Of a stretch of DNA of 42,883 nt, positions 16,588 through 26,537 are shown one piece after another (positions within the stretch are counted from its first letter, which is position 1; every line of letters starts with the position of its first letter). The notes beneath the pieces are model-generated. The model was not told the origin of the DNA. It made no database searches and saw only the letters and a program-made list of their open reading frames with translations. The stretch is from positions 1-42,883 of the IMG/VR virus record IMGVR_UViG_3300030329_001324; one strand, given 5' to 3'. The position numbers were made by a program, and so were the translations under genes. This DNA is from a virus.

Positions 16588-16599
16588 AATATCTCCTTC

Positions 16600-18264
16600 C
16601 TAACCTCCAAAAACTATTGCCATTGCAATAGCCTTTCCTGTTGAAGCTCCTGTACTAGCAACAGTAATTGTTTCATTAGAACCATCATTGGTTTCTGTTA
16701 AAGTAATTAAATTACCAGCAGTAAGCTTATTTATTAATACATCAGCAGATGTGTCATTTCCACTAATTTTTACTTGAGTATCCTGTGCTGCCACAGAATT
16801 CCATGAAGACCCATCATAGTATTTTAAGGCATTAGCAGTAGTATTAAATGCTAGGTCGCCTGCGTCTAATGATGATGAAGGGTCTGATGATGCAACTCTA
16901 TATCTATCTGCAAAAGAATTAATACCAGTAATATTATTAGCTACCGTATCTAAGTTTGATATATTTGTTGAAGTTGCCATTAAATTTAAGTCGGATACAA
17001 AATCAGAAGTTGCTAATTGGTTTAAATCAGAAACTATATCTGAGGTAGCAAGTGTATTAATATCTGAAACAATATCGCTAGTAGCAAGTGTATTTAAGTC
17101 TGAAACAATATCACTTGTAGCAAGTGTATTTAAGTCACTTACGATATCTGATGTTGCAAGTAAATTAATATCAGCTACTATGTCTGATGTTGCTAACGTA
17201 TTTAAGTCACTTACGATATCAGCAGTTGCTAAAGTATTCATATCTGCAATTACGTCAGCATTTGCAAGTAAAGCCATATCAGCGATAACATCAGCAGTTG
17301 CTAATAATCCCATATCAGTTACTACATCAGAGGTTCCTAATAATCCCATTGCAGTAACGTTGGCACTTGTTCCTAAGTGTCCCATTGCAGTAACGTTAGC
17401 CGAAGTACCAAGATGACCCATTGCAGTAACGTTAGCCGAAGTACCTAAGTGTCCCATAGCCGTTACATTTGCTGAAGTTCCTAAATGACCCATTGCAGTA
17501 ACGTTAGCCGAAGTTGCAAGTAAATCCATATCAGTTACAATAGCCGCCGTACCTAAAGTGTTTAAGTCAGCAACTACGTCAGTCGTTCCTAAGATCGCTA
17601 AATCAGCAACAACATCAGCAGTACCTAATAATCCAATCTCTGTAGCTTTTCCAGCCACGGCACCTATGTCAGTTGCGTCAGCTGCCACAGCAGTAACATC
17701 AGAAGCAATAGCACTAACGGCAGTAATATCACTCGCAATTCCCGCGACGGTCGCTACATTTGTAGTTGACTGAGTTTCAAAACCATTTCCTGCTGAGTTT
17801 ACTTTAATTAAAGTATTTGCTGTAAGTTCAGGTATATCAGGTTCTGATCTTGTAGCTGTTGATTGTTTAAATTTTAAAGATCTTTTTAATTGCTCTTCAT
17901 GCTGTTGTAATTTTAACATAATTTTATCTAATGCATCTTCATGAGCACTAGCAGGAAAAGCATCACCGTCGATATAATCAACAGTTTGAGCTAAGTCCAT
18001 AACTCTTGTTAAAAATAATTTATGAGTAGCAGGTAAGTTATTATTTAAAGTTACAGTCCACGCTTCTGAAACTGAGTCATAAGCAATAGTATAATCATAA
18101 GTTCCACCGCCGCCTGAAGTCTGTAGGGTCTCTACACCAGTAGCAATTACAACAGTATATACCTTTAAGTCTGTCGCTGTAAATAATTTATAAGGCCAAC
18201 TGTAAGCAGTTGTTGATCCGTTCCCTGTATAACTTATATAACTGTTTTGTGCCGATACAGTCAT
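16600..18264 (-). CDS. Tail fibre protein with T7 gp17-type N-terminus
   Basis: Protein of 554 residues. Residues 1-140 match the T7 tail fibre N-terminal attachment domain (SYISYTGNGSTTAYSWPY, LTRVMDLAQTVDY, ALDKIMLKLQQHEEQL). This part anchors the fibre to the tail. Residues 210-449 are about 20 tandem 12-residue repeats (see repeat feature), probably the shaft. A short C-terminal domain with YYDGSSWNSVAAQ and Thr, Asn-rich strands follows. There is no obvious receptor-binding tip, so the adhesins downstream may provide it. The start overlaps the stop of the gene upstream (TAATG). Confidence 0.85.
   Translation of the reverse strand: MTVSAQNSYISYTGNGSTTAYSWPYKLFTATDLKVYTVVIATGVETLQTSGGGGTYDYTIAYDSVSEAWTVTLNNNLPATHKLFLTRVMDLAQTVDYIDGDAFPASAHEDALDKIMLKLQQHEEQLKRSLKFKQSTATRSEPDIPELTANTLIKVNSAGNGFETQSTTNVATVAGIASDITAVSAIASDVTAVAADATDIGAVAGKATEIGLLGTADVVADLAILGTTDVVADLNTLGTAAIVTDMDLLATSANVTAMGHLGTSANVTAMGHLGTSANVTAMGHLGTSANVTAMGHLGTSANVTAMGLLGTSDVVTDMGLLATADVIADMALLANADVIADMNTLATADIVSDLNTLATSDIVADINLLATSDIVSDLNTLATSDIVSDLNTLATSDIVSDINTLATSDIVSDLNQLATSDFVSDLNLMATSTNISNLDTVANNITGINSFADRYRVASSDPSSSLDAGDLAFNTTANALKYYDGSSWNSVAAQDTQVKISGNDTSADVLINKLTAGNLITLTETNDGSNETITVASTGASTGKAIAMAIVFGG
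16918..17637 (-). repeat. Tandem 36-bp repeats encoding 12-residue units in the tail fibre
   Basis: About 20 units of 12 codons in frame. Consensus units are MGHLGTSANVTA (four identical in a row at protein level) and LNTLATSDIVSD. Position 4 or 5 hydrophobic, Ala/Gly-Thr-Ser in the middle and Val or Ile at 10 are conserved. The nearly identical copies at about 17340-17520 are the most recent duplications. Slippage or recombination could change fibre length. Confidence 0.9.
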
Positions 18265-20900
18265 TAATTAACCTCCTCAAACATACGTTGTATAATTTTT
18301 GGTAGATTTGCACTACCACCTCTAGGTATAACACGACTTGGTGGAATATAAAACCTTTGATTGAAGTCTCTATCCATCCGCCTCTCTAATCTTCTGAGAT
18401 ACCCAGGATTTTGCCATTCTTGTATATTATACAATATTAAATAGTCTAGTGCCATTCGTAAATAGAAAAGATTAATAAATGGTGTATTACCTTGAATTAA
18501 GTTCGCCATCTTAGGAAACGGATTATTTCCTTCTCTTATTGTTTGAAATATATCTACGATATTATCTAATTGGCCTATAGTTGGACCTGCCAAAGTACCT
18601 AATGCTGATCTACCATATCTATTAAAGTGTCCAAATAAAAAGTCCCCGTATAATCCTAGTCCTCCGCCCTGAGCCATAGCAGCAGATATTATCTTAATAT
18701 TATGAGCTAAATTATCATCTTCAAATTTTCTAGGTGATTTACCTCTGACAATATCTTTCATATATAGTGACATATATCCTAGCAGAGATGTAGCTACTAC
18801 AAAGTGAGCTAATCCCATAACAGAACCTTTTCCTTTAAATAGACCTTCTTTCATTGTCTCAGCTCCATATCCATATATCTCTCTACCTAGAGATTTATGC
18901 ATTACAGTTATCGGAAATGATTTAAACTGAGTTAATAATCTCATACTTATACCTAGAGGTGTACCGTCTTGTGTTCCCATATTCATAACAGCTCTTTCCA
19001 TAGCTGATGGCATTGGTACTGCAAAGTCAGCTCTATCTACATAATAAGCTCCTAAAGAAGATACCAGTCTATCTTTTTCTTTTGCTATTTTACTAGCACT
19101 ATGTTTTTTAATTAATGGTTGCTTTTTCTTTAAATATGATTCAATGACATCGTCAGGTAAAGCTTCTAATGCATCAGTTACAATAAATCTATTCCCGTCC
19201 TCTCCTTTATGAACAGCTTTTCTTACTATTTCATTCCACTCTAATTCATCAATTCCATATATCTTCATAATTCTTTGAGTTTCAGGTTGTAAGTTTTTAA
19301 ATTCTAGATCAGCTTGATCTCCTAAATGTTTTGCCATCATATAAGTAGCACCAACTCTGTGAGAATCAGTCCAAGGAGATAGTAAGTTTAATTTAAAATA
19401 AGACTGTTGTGCTTTTGCAAACATACCAGGAGTTAAGTCTTGAGCACTAAATCTAGATAAAGTATTACCTATGATTCCATCCATACCAACACCTAGCATT
19501 TGAGCAACTGCTCTTCTGTCTCCTTTCTTTGCACCTCTTCCTTTAAATATATTTTCAAAAGCAATAGCATATCCTTTAAATCTACCAACACCTTGATATT
19601 TTAATTCAGCCACCTGATTAGGAATATCAGTAATAGAAGCTAAAGTAGCATTACCTAGTTTTGACATATTATTTATATTTCTTATTGTAGAAGACCAATG
19701 AGCTGCAGTAGCATTACCAGGGATTCTCGTAGAACCATCTACCTCTTTAAACAACCACCATAATAAATTATTCTCATTAGTATTATATTTATTCCATTCT
19801 TTTATTGCATCAAGATCACCTGCTTTCTTTGCCTTAGCAAGCTCTTCTTTAATAATTTGTTGTATTAAAGCTTTAGGATTTGGTCCCATCATTTCTAGCA
19901 TAGCTCTATTTCTACCTGCATTTTCTAATGATAAGACAATAGTTTCTCTTAGATTCTTAGAGCCAAATACTTTATTATATTCCATAAAGTTAGCAGAATC
20001 TTTAAAGTGTATAAGTCTATGCTTTTCACTTAATTTTTTACCTAAGTTACCTGGTCCTGAAAATCCTTTAATAATATCATCTGCAAAATCTGCTCCATTA
20101 TGTTTTAAATGTACTCCAGTAACTAAACCATCCCATACACTTTTCCAGAATACTTCAACATTATCAGCGTCAACATTTGCTAACGTTCTATCCATGTCTA
20201 CATTTTTCTGTATTTGTCTATACCAATTATCAAAGCCAGCTCTTCTAATAGTAACTGGGTTATGAGTTTGTTTCATTAAATAGTCAGGTAGTTTTCTTAT
20301 CCAAGCACCATGTCTATTCTGAGCATTAATAGCAGTATCATTTAATTCAAATACTATTCTAGCAATCTTCTCTGCTGTAGGATTTCCTGATGCTCCTGAT
20401 TGACCACCTGGTTTCATTTCATATAGCTCTCTAGCTATTGCATCATCAATTTTTCCTGATACAAATTCTTCAAATACCTCAGCTTCTTCCATGTGCTTAA
20501 TCATAGAAGTTATATATTTAGATGAGTGGTATTTACCAACTGCATCTACTGATCTTCTACCACCTTTGTAATATTTAATAGTACCACCAAGGAATGATCT
20601 TAATCCTAGTGCTCTATCTTTAAAATTACTCATGTGACTAAATATTCTTTCTTTAGCTTGCATTTTAAATAAAGCGTCTCGTTCTCTTATAGCTTTTTGT
20701 ACTTCTTCTTTTGTAGCGTTATCAGCTAGCCATTCTTTTATTTTCTGTTCAAAATCTGCTTCTTTAGCCGCAGTTTTCTTTTTAGTAATAGTCTTACCAA
20801 CTTCTTCTAAAAAATCTACTTTTTCAGATTCAGTTAAATCTTTACTAGCTTTTCCTAAAGCTTCGTTAAAGATTCCTATACAATCTCTATAATTTGCCAT
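18264..20900 (-). CDS. Internal virion (ejection) protein, gp16-like C-terminal part
   Basis: Protein of 878 residues, very helical and charged, with hydrophobic helices in the last third (for example LAHFVVATSLLGYMSLYM near 720). It follows the gp14-like, gp15-like and 978-residue ejection proteins, the T7 position of gp16. Its start overlaps their last stop (TAATG). T7 gp16 has 1318 residues, and here the role appears split over two large proteins. No lytic transglycosylase motif was recognised. It would be ejected into the host to form the DNA translocation channel (family knowledge plus position). Confidence 0.7.
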   Translation of the reverse strand: MANYRDCIGIFNEALGKASKDLTESEKVDFLEEVGKTITKKKTAAKEADFEQKIKEWLADNATKEEVQKAIRERDALFKMQAKERIFSHMSNFKDRALGLRSFLGGTIKYYKGGRRSVDAVGKYHSSKYITSMIKHMEEAEVFEEFVSGKIDDAIARELYEMKPGGQSGASGNPTAEKIARIVFELNDTAINAQNRHGAWIRKLPDYLMKQTHNPVTIRRAGFDNWYRQIQKNVDMDRTLANVDADNVEVFWKSVWDGLVTGVHLKHNGADFADDIIKGFSGPGNLGKKLSEKHRLIHFKDSANFMEYNKVFGSKNLRETIVLSLENAGRNRAMLEMMGPNPKALIQQIIKEELAKAKKAGDLDAIKEWNKYNTNENNLLWWLFKEVDGSTRIPGNATAAHWSSTIRNINNMSKLGNATLASITDIPNQVAELKYQGVGRFKGYAIAFENIFKGRGAKKGDRRAVAQMLGVGMDGIIGNTLSRFSAQDLTPGMFAKAQQSYFKLNLLSPWTDSHRVGATYMMAKHLGDQADLEFKNLQPETQRIMKIYGIDELEWNEIVRKAVHKGEDGNRFIVTDALEALPDDVIESYLKKKQPLIKKHSASKIAKEKDRLVSSLGAYYVDRADFAVPMPSAMERAVMNMGTQDGTPLGISMRLLTQFKSFPITVMHKSLGREIYGYGAETMKEGLFKGKGSVMGLAHFVVATSLLGYMSLYMKDIVRGKSPRKFEDDNLAHNIKIISAAMAQGGGLGLYGDFLFGHFNRYGRSALGTLAGPTIGQLDNIVDIFQTIREGNNPFPKMANLIQGNTPFINLFYLRMALDYLILYNIQEWQNPGYLRRLERRMDRDFNQRFYIPPSRVIPRGGSANLPKIIQRMFEEVN

Positions 20901-23836
20901 TACGATTTACCTATCATACAATTTAATGTACCCTTCATTGCGTCCCACATAGACTTCTTTTTACCAAAAGCTTGCTCATTCTTTTCTCTAAATGCTTTCA
21001 TTTCATTATTTAATTTATCACTATTATATGCTTTTAATTCAATATCTAAATCTGCTATTTCTTTTGTTAGCATATTTAAGTCTTGTTGATTGACATCACT
21101 TTCAATCTTTTGTATCTTTTCTCTTGCGTTTAAAGCTACCTGTTTAGGAGATAAGTTTTCTCCAGCAGTTAAAGTACTAGACTTATTATTTCTATAATCT
21201 GTAGCATGAGCTAGTACATCTTGCTCAGGTAATATATCTTCTAAACCTTCTCTAAGAACCGTTGCTTGTATTCTGTATTTACCATTAGGCATTACAATTG
21301 CTCTATTAATTTTAAGTTTAGTACCAGGTCCTAATATAAACTCTGCCTCTGTACCAGCAAGACCTGTAATCTTTTTAGAATGACCAGCAGCAAATCCTAA
21401 GTGACTTCCCTTTGGAACATGAAGCTCTAATAATACATCATCCATGAATCCTTTTGCAACTCTGTACATTAATGAGCCATTTAAAAATCCCTCAGTTTCG
21501 ATAACTCTACCTTTCATCATATTTAATTCTTGAGGTGATTGAGGACCATACTTCATATTTTCTAATCCTATAAAGCTTGTCTTCATCTTACCAGAGAAGA
21601 ATGTAAAATTATCATTAGTCTTAATTTTATTTAATGCACTAACTAAATGATTAAATTCAGTTACGTAGTGAGGGTAATTTTTTTCAAAGTTTTTTAAATC
21701 AGTTATATCTTCTGCTTTAGCATTTACATCGTTTGCTTTTCTAAGTTTTCTGTTATACTCATGAAACTTAGTACTAGACCCTACCCATGAAGCTAAAGCG
21801 GCTTTTTCTCCGTCATTTAATAATTTATTATATCCAGCTATTTGTTTATTTATATAAGCATTTGCTTCATCAAAAGAATAAAATTGTTTCCACTTAGGAT
21901 TAGGATTATCGTTATTAGCTCTTTGAGCAATTTTAGATGGATCAATAATATTTCCATCTAATAGAGATTGTCTGAACTCAGAAGGAACTTCATTCATATC
22001 TAATAGCTCTTTAAACTTATTAGTAAATGTTACTCCTTTTCCTTTAACAAATTGCTGTAAAATAGCATTTCTTCTTTCTAGAAGATAAGTAGTAAATTTA
22101 GCTAATTCAAATTCTATATTAGCCCCTTTTTCTCCATAAGGCCTCATACCTTGAATAATACCTTCTAGCTCTGTAGCATTAATTTGATATATCTTATAAA
22201 GAGCTTTTTCAAAGTTTGCAAAAGTTAAATCTTTTAAAGCATTTGCTATATCAGGATTTTTCTTAGAAAGAAAAGAAATTAATTCTTTAAACTGTGGTCC
22301 CCATTCTGAATCAATCTCTCCCATAGCTCTGTACTTACCAGAACCACCCATATCAATAAAGTGAATATTACCTTGAGCATCAACAATTTGATTCTTAGGT
22401 GCTGCCCAATCTTTATTACCTAACCAAGCATGAACTAAAAATGATTCTTTAAACTCATCATAAGCTTTTGGATTCTTTTGTTTAATCTCTTTTAATAGCT
22501 CCATTGTTAATGGTTGTCCTTCTTTCCATTTAGAAGCAACACCTACAAATTTACCATTACTTAATACTGGTCTTACTAAAGGAGCTCTATCTCCTAATAT
22601 ACGTCTTATAATATTAGACGCCATAATCTCGTATAATGACTGCTCTGTCTTAGCAGGAGTTTTTATATACCATTTTTCTCCTGTAGTTTTATGAACAACA
22701 GTATTTCCTTCGTTAGACCCAAGTGTACCACTTGTTACATCAAAGTCTTCTTTATGAACAGGAGCTCCTGCTAATTCTTCAACTTTAATTTCACCTAAAG
22801 ATTGTTTCCCCATAGTATCCATACCCTCGTCTCGCATAGGTTTATATTCTATTTGAGGTGGAGTATAGTCTGTAACTTTATTAAATTCTCTTTGGAAGTC
22901 TGCAGCATCTAAGTCATTTGCTAACCTACCATCAGGTATACTTTTCTTTTTAGAAAGATTTTTAACAGTAGAAAATAAAGCAGTAACATCTACATCTTTA
23001 TCAGCTTTTAATTGAGCATGTGCTAGATCTAATGCTCTTTTGTGTCTTTCAGGAGAAACTCCAGTTAACCAATCAGCAGTCTTACCACCAACTACATGAA
23101 GACCTCCGCCTAAAGCACCTCCTAAAGTTACATTTATTAGTGCATGGTGAAATTCATAGTCGGCTTTTTCATTCTGCTTTTGCGCATATATAGGTAACTC
23201 TGATATGGCTGTATAAAAAAGTCCAGATTTAGTTCCACCATATAGCCTTGACATAGTGCTACCAATCTTCGCAGCTCTAGATAGTAGACCTGCTTTAGAT
23301 ATAAAAGGTTCAGGAAAAAATAGCATAGCTAAGTTTGCAGGGTCGCCTAACATTGCTGAACCGCCTAACCAAAGTATACCTTTTCCTTTTTGAAAAAATC
23401 CAGATGCCTGGTTATGCAAAAACTGAAATTTTAATTCACTTATTTTTCTTTCGTGTAGTATCTGAGCTTCTGCTGTTGTAATATTTCTGTCAAATGTTAA
23501 TGTACCGTCTAGCCCATATTTATCATTAGCTTCTTGAGGAGTTAACATATCTCCTGTTCTAGCTTCTTTTTGACCTGTTTCTACATTAAAGTACTCAGTG
23601 CCAGGTAAAGCGTCTCCTTCATGCAATTTTTTTGCTTCCTTTTGTTCAAAGTATCTAGCTGCTGTAGACTCACTGTCATCAAATCCATCTAAGTCTTCGT
23701 ATGATAACCATCTAAACGTTTTACCTTCGTCCCATGAAGCCTTACTATAATAATCGCTAGTTAACCTCATGTAATTAGCGCCGGTGTATCTTAGATAATC
23801 ATTGTCATCTGGTTCTTTTAAAGGTAATACTGCCAT
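20900..23836 (-). CDS. Ejection protein with kinase-like and ADP-ribosyltransferase-like domains
   Basis: Protein of 978 residues. Residues 1-140 are soluble. Residues 152-178 and 235-250 are hydrophobic or Gly-rich, fitting a membrane-inserting ejection protein. Residues 365-510 look like a HipA/PI-kinase-type fold. They show a Gly-containing strand pair with Lys392 (EKWYIK), LGNKDWAAPKN (472-482, like the GN-D-N catalytic loop) and HFIDMGG (492-498, like the metal-binding Asp loop). Residues 660-865 resemble a bacterial ADP-ribosyltransferase: GFLNGSLMYRVAKGF (783-797, STS-like site), ELHVPKGSHLGF and TEAEF with E830-x-E832, then GPGTKLKI. The last 80 residues are coiled coil. Both assignments are from motif order only. 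The position between gp15-like and gp16-like genes makes it part of the ejectosome. Confidence 0.72.
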   Translation of the reverse strand: MAVLPLKEPDDNDYLRYTGANYMRLTSDYYSKASWDEGKTFRWLSYEDLDGFDDSESTAARYFEQKEAKKLHEGDALPGTEYFNVETGQKEARTGDMLTPQEANDKYGLDGTLTFDRNITTAEAQILHERKISELKFQFLHNQASGFFQKGKGILWLGGSAMLGDPANLAMLFFPEPFISKAGLLSRAAKIGSTMSRLYGGTKSGLFYTAISELPIYAQKQNEKADYEFHHALINVTLGGALGGGLHVVGGKTADWLTGVSPERHKRALDLAHAQLKADKDVDVTALFSTVKNLSKKKSIPDGRLANDLDAADFQREFNKVTDYTPPQIEYKPMRDEGMDTMGKQSLGEIKVEELAGAPVHKEDFDVTSGTLGSNEGNTVVHKTTGEKWYIKTPAKTEQSLYEIMASNIIRRILGDRAPLVRPVLSNGKFVGVASKWKEGQPLTMELLKEIKQKNPKAYDEFKESFLVHAWLGNKDWAAPKNQIVDAQGNIHFIDMGGSGKYRAMGEIDSEWGPQFKELISFLSKKNPDIANALKDLTFANFEKALYKIYQINATELEGIIQGMRPYGEKGANIEFELAKFTTYLLERRNAILQQFVKGKGVTFTNKFKELLDMNEVPSEFRQSLLDGNIIDPSKIAQRANNDNPNPKWKQFYSFDEANAYINKQIAGYNKLLNDGEKAALASWVGSSTKFHEYNRKLRKANDVNAKAEDITDLKNFEKNYPHYVTEFNHLVSALNKIKTNDNFTFFSGKMKTSFIGLENMKYGPQSPQELNMMKGRVIETEGFLNGSLMYRVAKGFMDDVLLELHVPKGSHLGFAAGHSKKITGLAGTEAEFILGPGTKLKINRAIVMPNGKYRIQATVLREGLEDILPEQDVLAHATDYRNNKSSTLTAGENLSPKQVALNAREKIQKIESDVNQQDLNMLTKEIADLDIELKAYNSDKLNNEMKAFREKNEQAFGKKKSMWDAMKGTLNCMIGKS

Positions 23837-26058
23837 TAATTTATAAATACTTTTTTATCGTAAGGTCGCCAAGCTGGGTGTTTTTGAATATTCTTATTTT
23901 TCTTAGCTTCTATCTCGTCTTTTAGCTTAGGTATAATAACTTCAAACTCTGCCCAAGTTATCTCTATTTGCTGTTCTGCACTTCCTTCTGTATCATAATC
24001 GTCTAGAGGTACTTTCTCATATACAGGATAATTTCCAGCGTCAAAATGCCACACAAGTTCTAGACCAGTTCCGTCAGCTTTATTTCTCCATCTGGTATTT
24101 ACAGCTAAATTTTCTTTTTGCATTTTAGATAAAAAAGATTCTCCGCCTGATGTATTATTAAATACCTTATCTCTCATTTCATTACCACTTAATAAAACAA
24201 CAAGATCAGCATTTTTAATATCTGCTATATATTTTTCAGCAACCATCTCTATTGATTCCCCGTCATAACTTGTCTCTTGTTTAGGTACTACAAATTCCTT
24301 CATAACAAAATATTTACTATCTATATATGTATTCATAACTGCTTTTACCGTATCAGAAACATTTCCTGTTGGATTAGCTTTCATTCTTAAAAGTACTGCT
24401 TTTTCTAAAAGGCTTCTCCAACCATCAACCATTTCTACATTTCTTTTATTACCTCCGACTAAAGCCTCATACATCGGTTCAAATGCAGCAAATATATCTT
24501 TTCTAATATCGCCGACCACTGTATCCATGCCTTTTGTATCAAGTGTTGATTTAGCTACAGTAAATATCTCATTAAATTCTGGCTCATTGTAGTACATAAA
24601 GGAAGCTGCAACTTGATTGTCAAGGTCTGCTTTTTTAATTAAATTAGCCATCACCATATCAAAATGATCTCCATACTTAGTTCTCATTCCTGATACAATC
24701 AATCCAATTGACTCAGCATTAGCACCATCAGCCATAAAAGTTCTAACAAGTGTCTCTCTATGGTTTTGCCCTAATATATCAATATCTTTAACACCATAAT
24801 TTTTTTGAAATATCATAAATTCTTCTATTGCAGCTTGAACAGTAGTAGGGTCCTCGGAACCTAATTTTTCAAATAATTGCTTGTTATGCTTTTGAATAAA
24901 TCCTATAGGATTTTCTTCCATTTGTTTTTCCATATTAGCTTCTACTTTTTGAACATGATCTGAAATAGCAATATTTCTTTCAGAGTCTCTTGGTAAATTT
25001 TTTACATATTCTCGTATATCAGTCTTACTCATATTACCACTTGTTATATGAGTAGCTGCTGCCCAAGATTGTTTAACTGTTTCTAAATCTTCAGTATATT
25101 TATAAAAAAGTGCCGGTCCATTTTTCTTGCCATAAGTAGCTATGAAGTCTTCTTCTTTTATGTCATGCTTAGGCGTCCCAGTCTCTATAGCAACAGCCAC
25201 AGAGTCCTTAACCTTTGTATCAAATTTCGCTATTTCTAACTTACTAACTCCTTTTTCCCATTGCTCAAATTTAGTTTTATAACCAAGATATTCAGCAGCA
25301 TCTAACTGTTTTTTAAAGTTACCTTTTTCAAACATTCTGTTTACTAATTTAATTTTATTTGCATCACCTTCCTCAAGGATAGCATCCAATGATGTTTTAG
25401 CAATATAAGCAAGTCCGTCTTCTAGTTCTTGTTTTATCTTTGTAGATGACCAAATATTATTATATCCTTCTATACCTTTAGTTTCTGGGTTATCTCCTAG
25501 TTTTTTTAGAAGTTCAGTATAGCTATCTTGTATTACTCCCCAAGCTGCAGGATTCTCTGCCATTCTTAAAATTTTACCATCTTTAATATCGTTAAGTGAT
25601 TCAGTCTGATGCAATAAACTTCTTGCGGCTTCATATTCAGCACCACTTTTAAATACCTCTAGCTTGAATCTATTCATAGTCTTTTTCCAAGCTTGAGTAG
25701 CATACTGATTAGGCGAGTCTTTTAAATACTTATCTGATAACTCTTGAAACTTATCTAGATATTTAGTTATAGAACCTTTACCGTCTACTGAATCATCGTC
25801 TATGTGAAATTGTTTTTCCCATTCATTAAACTCTCTATATAACTTTTCATTACTCTCTCCTACCCATAACTCACCTGCTTTCTTTTGTCTATCAACTTCT
25901 ATATTTTTGAGGTTAGTAGCCATATTTTGTATACCTCGGCCAAATGACTGAGTTCCTGTATCAGAAGCTACACCTATTTGACCTCCAGAAAAACCTTGTG
26001 CCCCTTGGTCTGACATTCCGACCTTTTTCAAATCATCGTATGTTGGAATCTTCACCAT
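23836..26058 (-). CDS. Internal virion protein, gp15-like
   Basis: Protein of 740 residues, close to T7 gp15 (747), highly charged and helical with no transmembrane helix. It begins MVKIPTYDDLKKVGM with a Gly and Gln-rich stretch, then long amphipathic helices. It stands between the gp14-like and the 978-residue ejection proteins, as gp15 does in T7. Start and stop each overlap the neighbour (TAATG at 26058 and 23836), so the four ejection genes are translationally coupled. It would assemble in the capsid core and enter the host with the DNA. Confidence 0.75.
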   Translation of the reverse strand: MVKIPTYDDLKKVGMSDQGAQGFSGGQIGVASDTGTQSFGRGIQNMATNLKNIEVDRQKKAGELWVGESNEKLYREFNEWEKQFHIDDDSVDGKGSITKYLDKFQELSDKYLKDSPNQYATQAWKKTMNRFKLEVFKSGAEYEAARSLLHQTESLNDIKDGKILRMAENPAAWGVIQDSYTELLKKLGDNPETKGIEGYNNIWSSTKIKQELEDGLAYIAKTSLDAILEEGDANKIKLVNRMFEKGNFKKQLDAAEYLGYKTKFEQWEKGVSKLEIAKFDTKVKDSVAVAIETGTPKHDIKEEDFIATYGKKNGPALFYKYTEDLETVKQSWAAATHITSGNMSKTDIREYVKNLPRDSERNIAISDHVQKVEANMEKQMEENPIGFIQKHNKQLFEKLGSEDPTTVQAAIEEFMIFQKNYGVKDIDILGQNHRETLVRTFMADGANAESIGLIVSGMRTKYGDHFDMVMANLIKKADLDNQVAASFMYYNEPEFNEIFTVAKSTLDTKGMDTVVGDIRKDIFAAFEPMYEALVGGNKRNVEMVDGWRSLLEKAVLLRMKANPTGNVSDTVKAVMNTYIDSKYFVMKEFVVPKQETSYDGESIEMVAEKYIADIKNADLVVLLSGNEMRDKVFNNTSGGESFLSKMQKENLAVNTRWRNKADGTGLELVWHFDAGNYPVYEKVPLDDYDTEGSAEQQIEITWAEFEVIIPKLKDEIEAKKNKNIQKHPAWRPYDKKVFIN

Positions 26059-26537
26059 TATGCTTTAAATACTCCTACGTCTGTTCCATATTTATAAGTT
26101 GAACTGGCGCCACTTAATAGTGTACCTGCAGCTTTCATCTTACCAGCTTTCATAGCCATTTTCCCTGTATATGAAGCTGTATCTGCGTCTATTTGATAGC
26201 CACGCGCTTTCATATCAGCATTATACTGAATCATTAATAAATCCATTTCTTGAGCAATTGCCATTTCTTCAAATAAGTCAATAGCAGTTCCCTCTGTTGA
26301 ATCAACACCAGCTTTAGAAAGTGCTACAGTGGTAGACCCTCTCAGTTTTCTAGCTCTTCTTTTTAATTGTTCTTTATCATATTCAGCTTTCTCTGCAACA
26401 GCAATCTTATTTTGCATAGCAACTTTTGCATTATAGTCATTAAGCATTTTTGTTTGCTTACCTTGTTGATAAGCACCATAAGCTTGAACGGCAGTACCAA
26501 CTCCCATCATGACTGTTGCGACCATTGCTTTACTCAT
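26058..26537 (-). CDS. Internal virion protein, gp14-like
   Basis: Protein of 159 residues with an Ala and Gly-rich hydrophobic N-terminus (MVATVMMGVGTAVQAYGAY) followed by charged helices, then a second Ala, Gly-rich part (GKMAMKAGKMKAAGTLLSG). This is the composition of T7 gp14 (196 residues), which forms the outer-membrane part of the ejection channel. It lies in the gp14 position between a GNAT protein (gp13 position) and the gp15-like gene. Confidence 0.75.
   Translation of the reverse strand: MSKAMVATVMMGVGTAVQAYGAYQQGKQTKMLNDYNAKVAMQNKIAVAEKAEYDKEQLKRRARKLRGSTTVALSKAGVDSTEGTAIDLFEEMAIAQEMDLLMIQYNADMKARGYQIDADTASYTGKMAMKAGKMKAAGTLLSGASSTYKYGTDVGVFKA

Noticed and set aside
17340-17520. 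Possible CRISPR array (regular 36-bp repeats)
   Set aside because: The repeats are direct tandem copies without spacers and encode in-frame 12-residue units of the tail fibre.
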